From positions 1 through 35,285 of the forward strand of contig JANXZO010000063.1 of assembly GCA_025355465.1 (NCBI GenBank): a DNA stretch of 35,285 nucleotides, read 5' to 3'. The notes under the pieces were generated by a model, which saw only the letters and a program-made list of their open reading frames with translations, made no database searches and had not been told where the DNA came from. How positions within the stretch are numbered: position 1 is the first letter of the stretch; the number at the start of each line of letters is the position of its first letter. The DNA is from Bacteroidales bacterium (GTDB lineage Bacteria; Bacteroidota; Bacteroidia; Bacteroidales; FEN-979). The position numbers and the translations under genes were made by a program. Shown piece by piece: positions 34,863 through 35,285 of the stretch.

Positions 34863-35285
34863 GATGAGGGAGAATTTTCTGATTTTAGGAAAAACAATTT
34901 CTGACCATCCATAAGGTCAAACACACTTGTCCAGACATTTACATAAACCAGAAATTCTGATTCAACCAGAACCCCCCATTCCCGGTCATCGATTTCAACC
35001 TCGAGGGTTTCACCACAACTCACGATGAAAGGACCATATATTGTCGTATGATCAAGGCTGTAAACCCACACGGTGGCTTCACATACAAGACTGTCAGCAC
35101 TTCGCTGACCGGATACTTTAACATAAATTTTTCTTTTCGCATCTGTATTACTTTTTGACGATGGATTATTTTCCTGGAAGACCGATTGCCCGTTAACAGG
35201 GCTTTCAAAGGAGGGAATGGGCAAGGGTTTGAAACTTTGGGTATATCCTGCCTGTGTGGCAATCAGGATGCAGACAAAAATGAAG
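34859..35285 (-). CDS. exported hypothetical protein, 5' end beyond the window
   Basis: The frame stays open from 34859 to the window end and gives at least 142 residues. The visible N-terminal part reads FIFVCILIATQAGYTQ, the hydrophobic core and cleavage region of a signal peptide, so only a few residues are probably missing. The mature part is short and Ser/Val-rich (IYVKVSGQRSADSLVCEATV, EVEIDDREWGV) and probably beta-structured. It has two Cys and no recognised domain. Its stop codon overlaps the TTG start of the Asp-box protein by 4 nt, so the two form an operon of exported proteins. Confidence 0.75.
   Translation of the reverse strand, partial: FIFVCILIATQAGYTQSFKPLPIPSFESPVNGQSVFQENNPSSKSNTDAKRKIYVKVSGQRSADSLVCEATVWVYSLDHTTIYGPFIVSCGETLEVEIDDREWGVLVESEFLVYVNVWTSVFDLMDGQKLFFLKSENSPSS

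Overview
The window looks like a chromosomal segment from a Bacteroidota bacterium, probably a free-living anaerobe or facultative organism of the Bacteroidales/Marinilabiliales kind. The clues are a secreted protein with a type IX secretion (Por) C-terminal sorting domain and Asp-box repeats, a lipoprotein whose lipobox Cys is followed by KKKDD (a surface-export signal), a TPR/TM/LuxR-type regulator typical of the phylum, weak Shine-Dalgarno sequences and Bacteroidota-style intergenic palindromes. Species-level assignment is not possible from the sequence alone.

Region 1 (1-5.5 kb, AT-rich, accessory) is the wreck of a restriction-modification locus. It holds a type I-like methylase fused to a two-TRD specificity module (minus strand), an intact IS630-family element with a TA duplication, and a DUF3883/PD-(D/E)xK-type nuclease-like gene (plus strand). 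Both genes flanking the IS lack a native start codon at the IS boundary, so the element marks a disruption and probably a deletion.

Region 2 (5.6-11 kb, minus strand) contains a large Cys-rich surface lipoprotein preceded by a degenerate stand-alone receiver domain, a TPR/LuxR-type regulator and a rubrerythrin-like diiron protein. The receiver's promoter region carries two perfect palindromes.

Region 3 (11-21 kb, minus strand) is a four-gene operon. A 1285-residue GAF-GAF-receiver-receiver-PPDK_N protein is followed by a NuoE-like subunit, a NuoF-like subunit with extra ferredoxin and thioredoxin-like domains, and a 1228-residue fusion of a [2Fe-2S] domain, a GltD/NfnL-like FAD/NAD(P) module, ferredoxin domains and a molybdopterin-oxidoreductase-like domain that lacks the Cys/Sec metal ligand. 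This resembles the NuoEFG-like electron-bifurcating flavoprotein families rather than complex I or a working formate dehydrogenase. It is the best candidate here for an undescribed system.

Region 4 (21-31.7 kb) is a self-contained [NiFe]-hydrogenase island. It has a His-rich nickel/cobalt transporter (minus), hypF-C-D-E-A-B (plus), and converging on them hyaA-hyaB-hyaC-hyaD (minus): small subunit, large subunit, cytochrome b and maturation protease. The small subunit has a Tat signal and both supernumerary Cys of the O2-tolerant [4Fe-3S] proximal cluster, so this is a membrane-bound, periplasm-facing, probably O2-tolerant uptake hydrogenase of group 1d type.

Region 5 (31.7-35.3 kb) holds a 396-bp divergent regulatory region with 22-bp direct repeats and a perfect CRP-type palindrome, an NADP-type glutamate dehydrogenase with a good terminator, and two translationally coupled secreted proteins, the first of which runs off the window end.

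No tRNA, rRNA or CRISPR array was recognised by eye.
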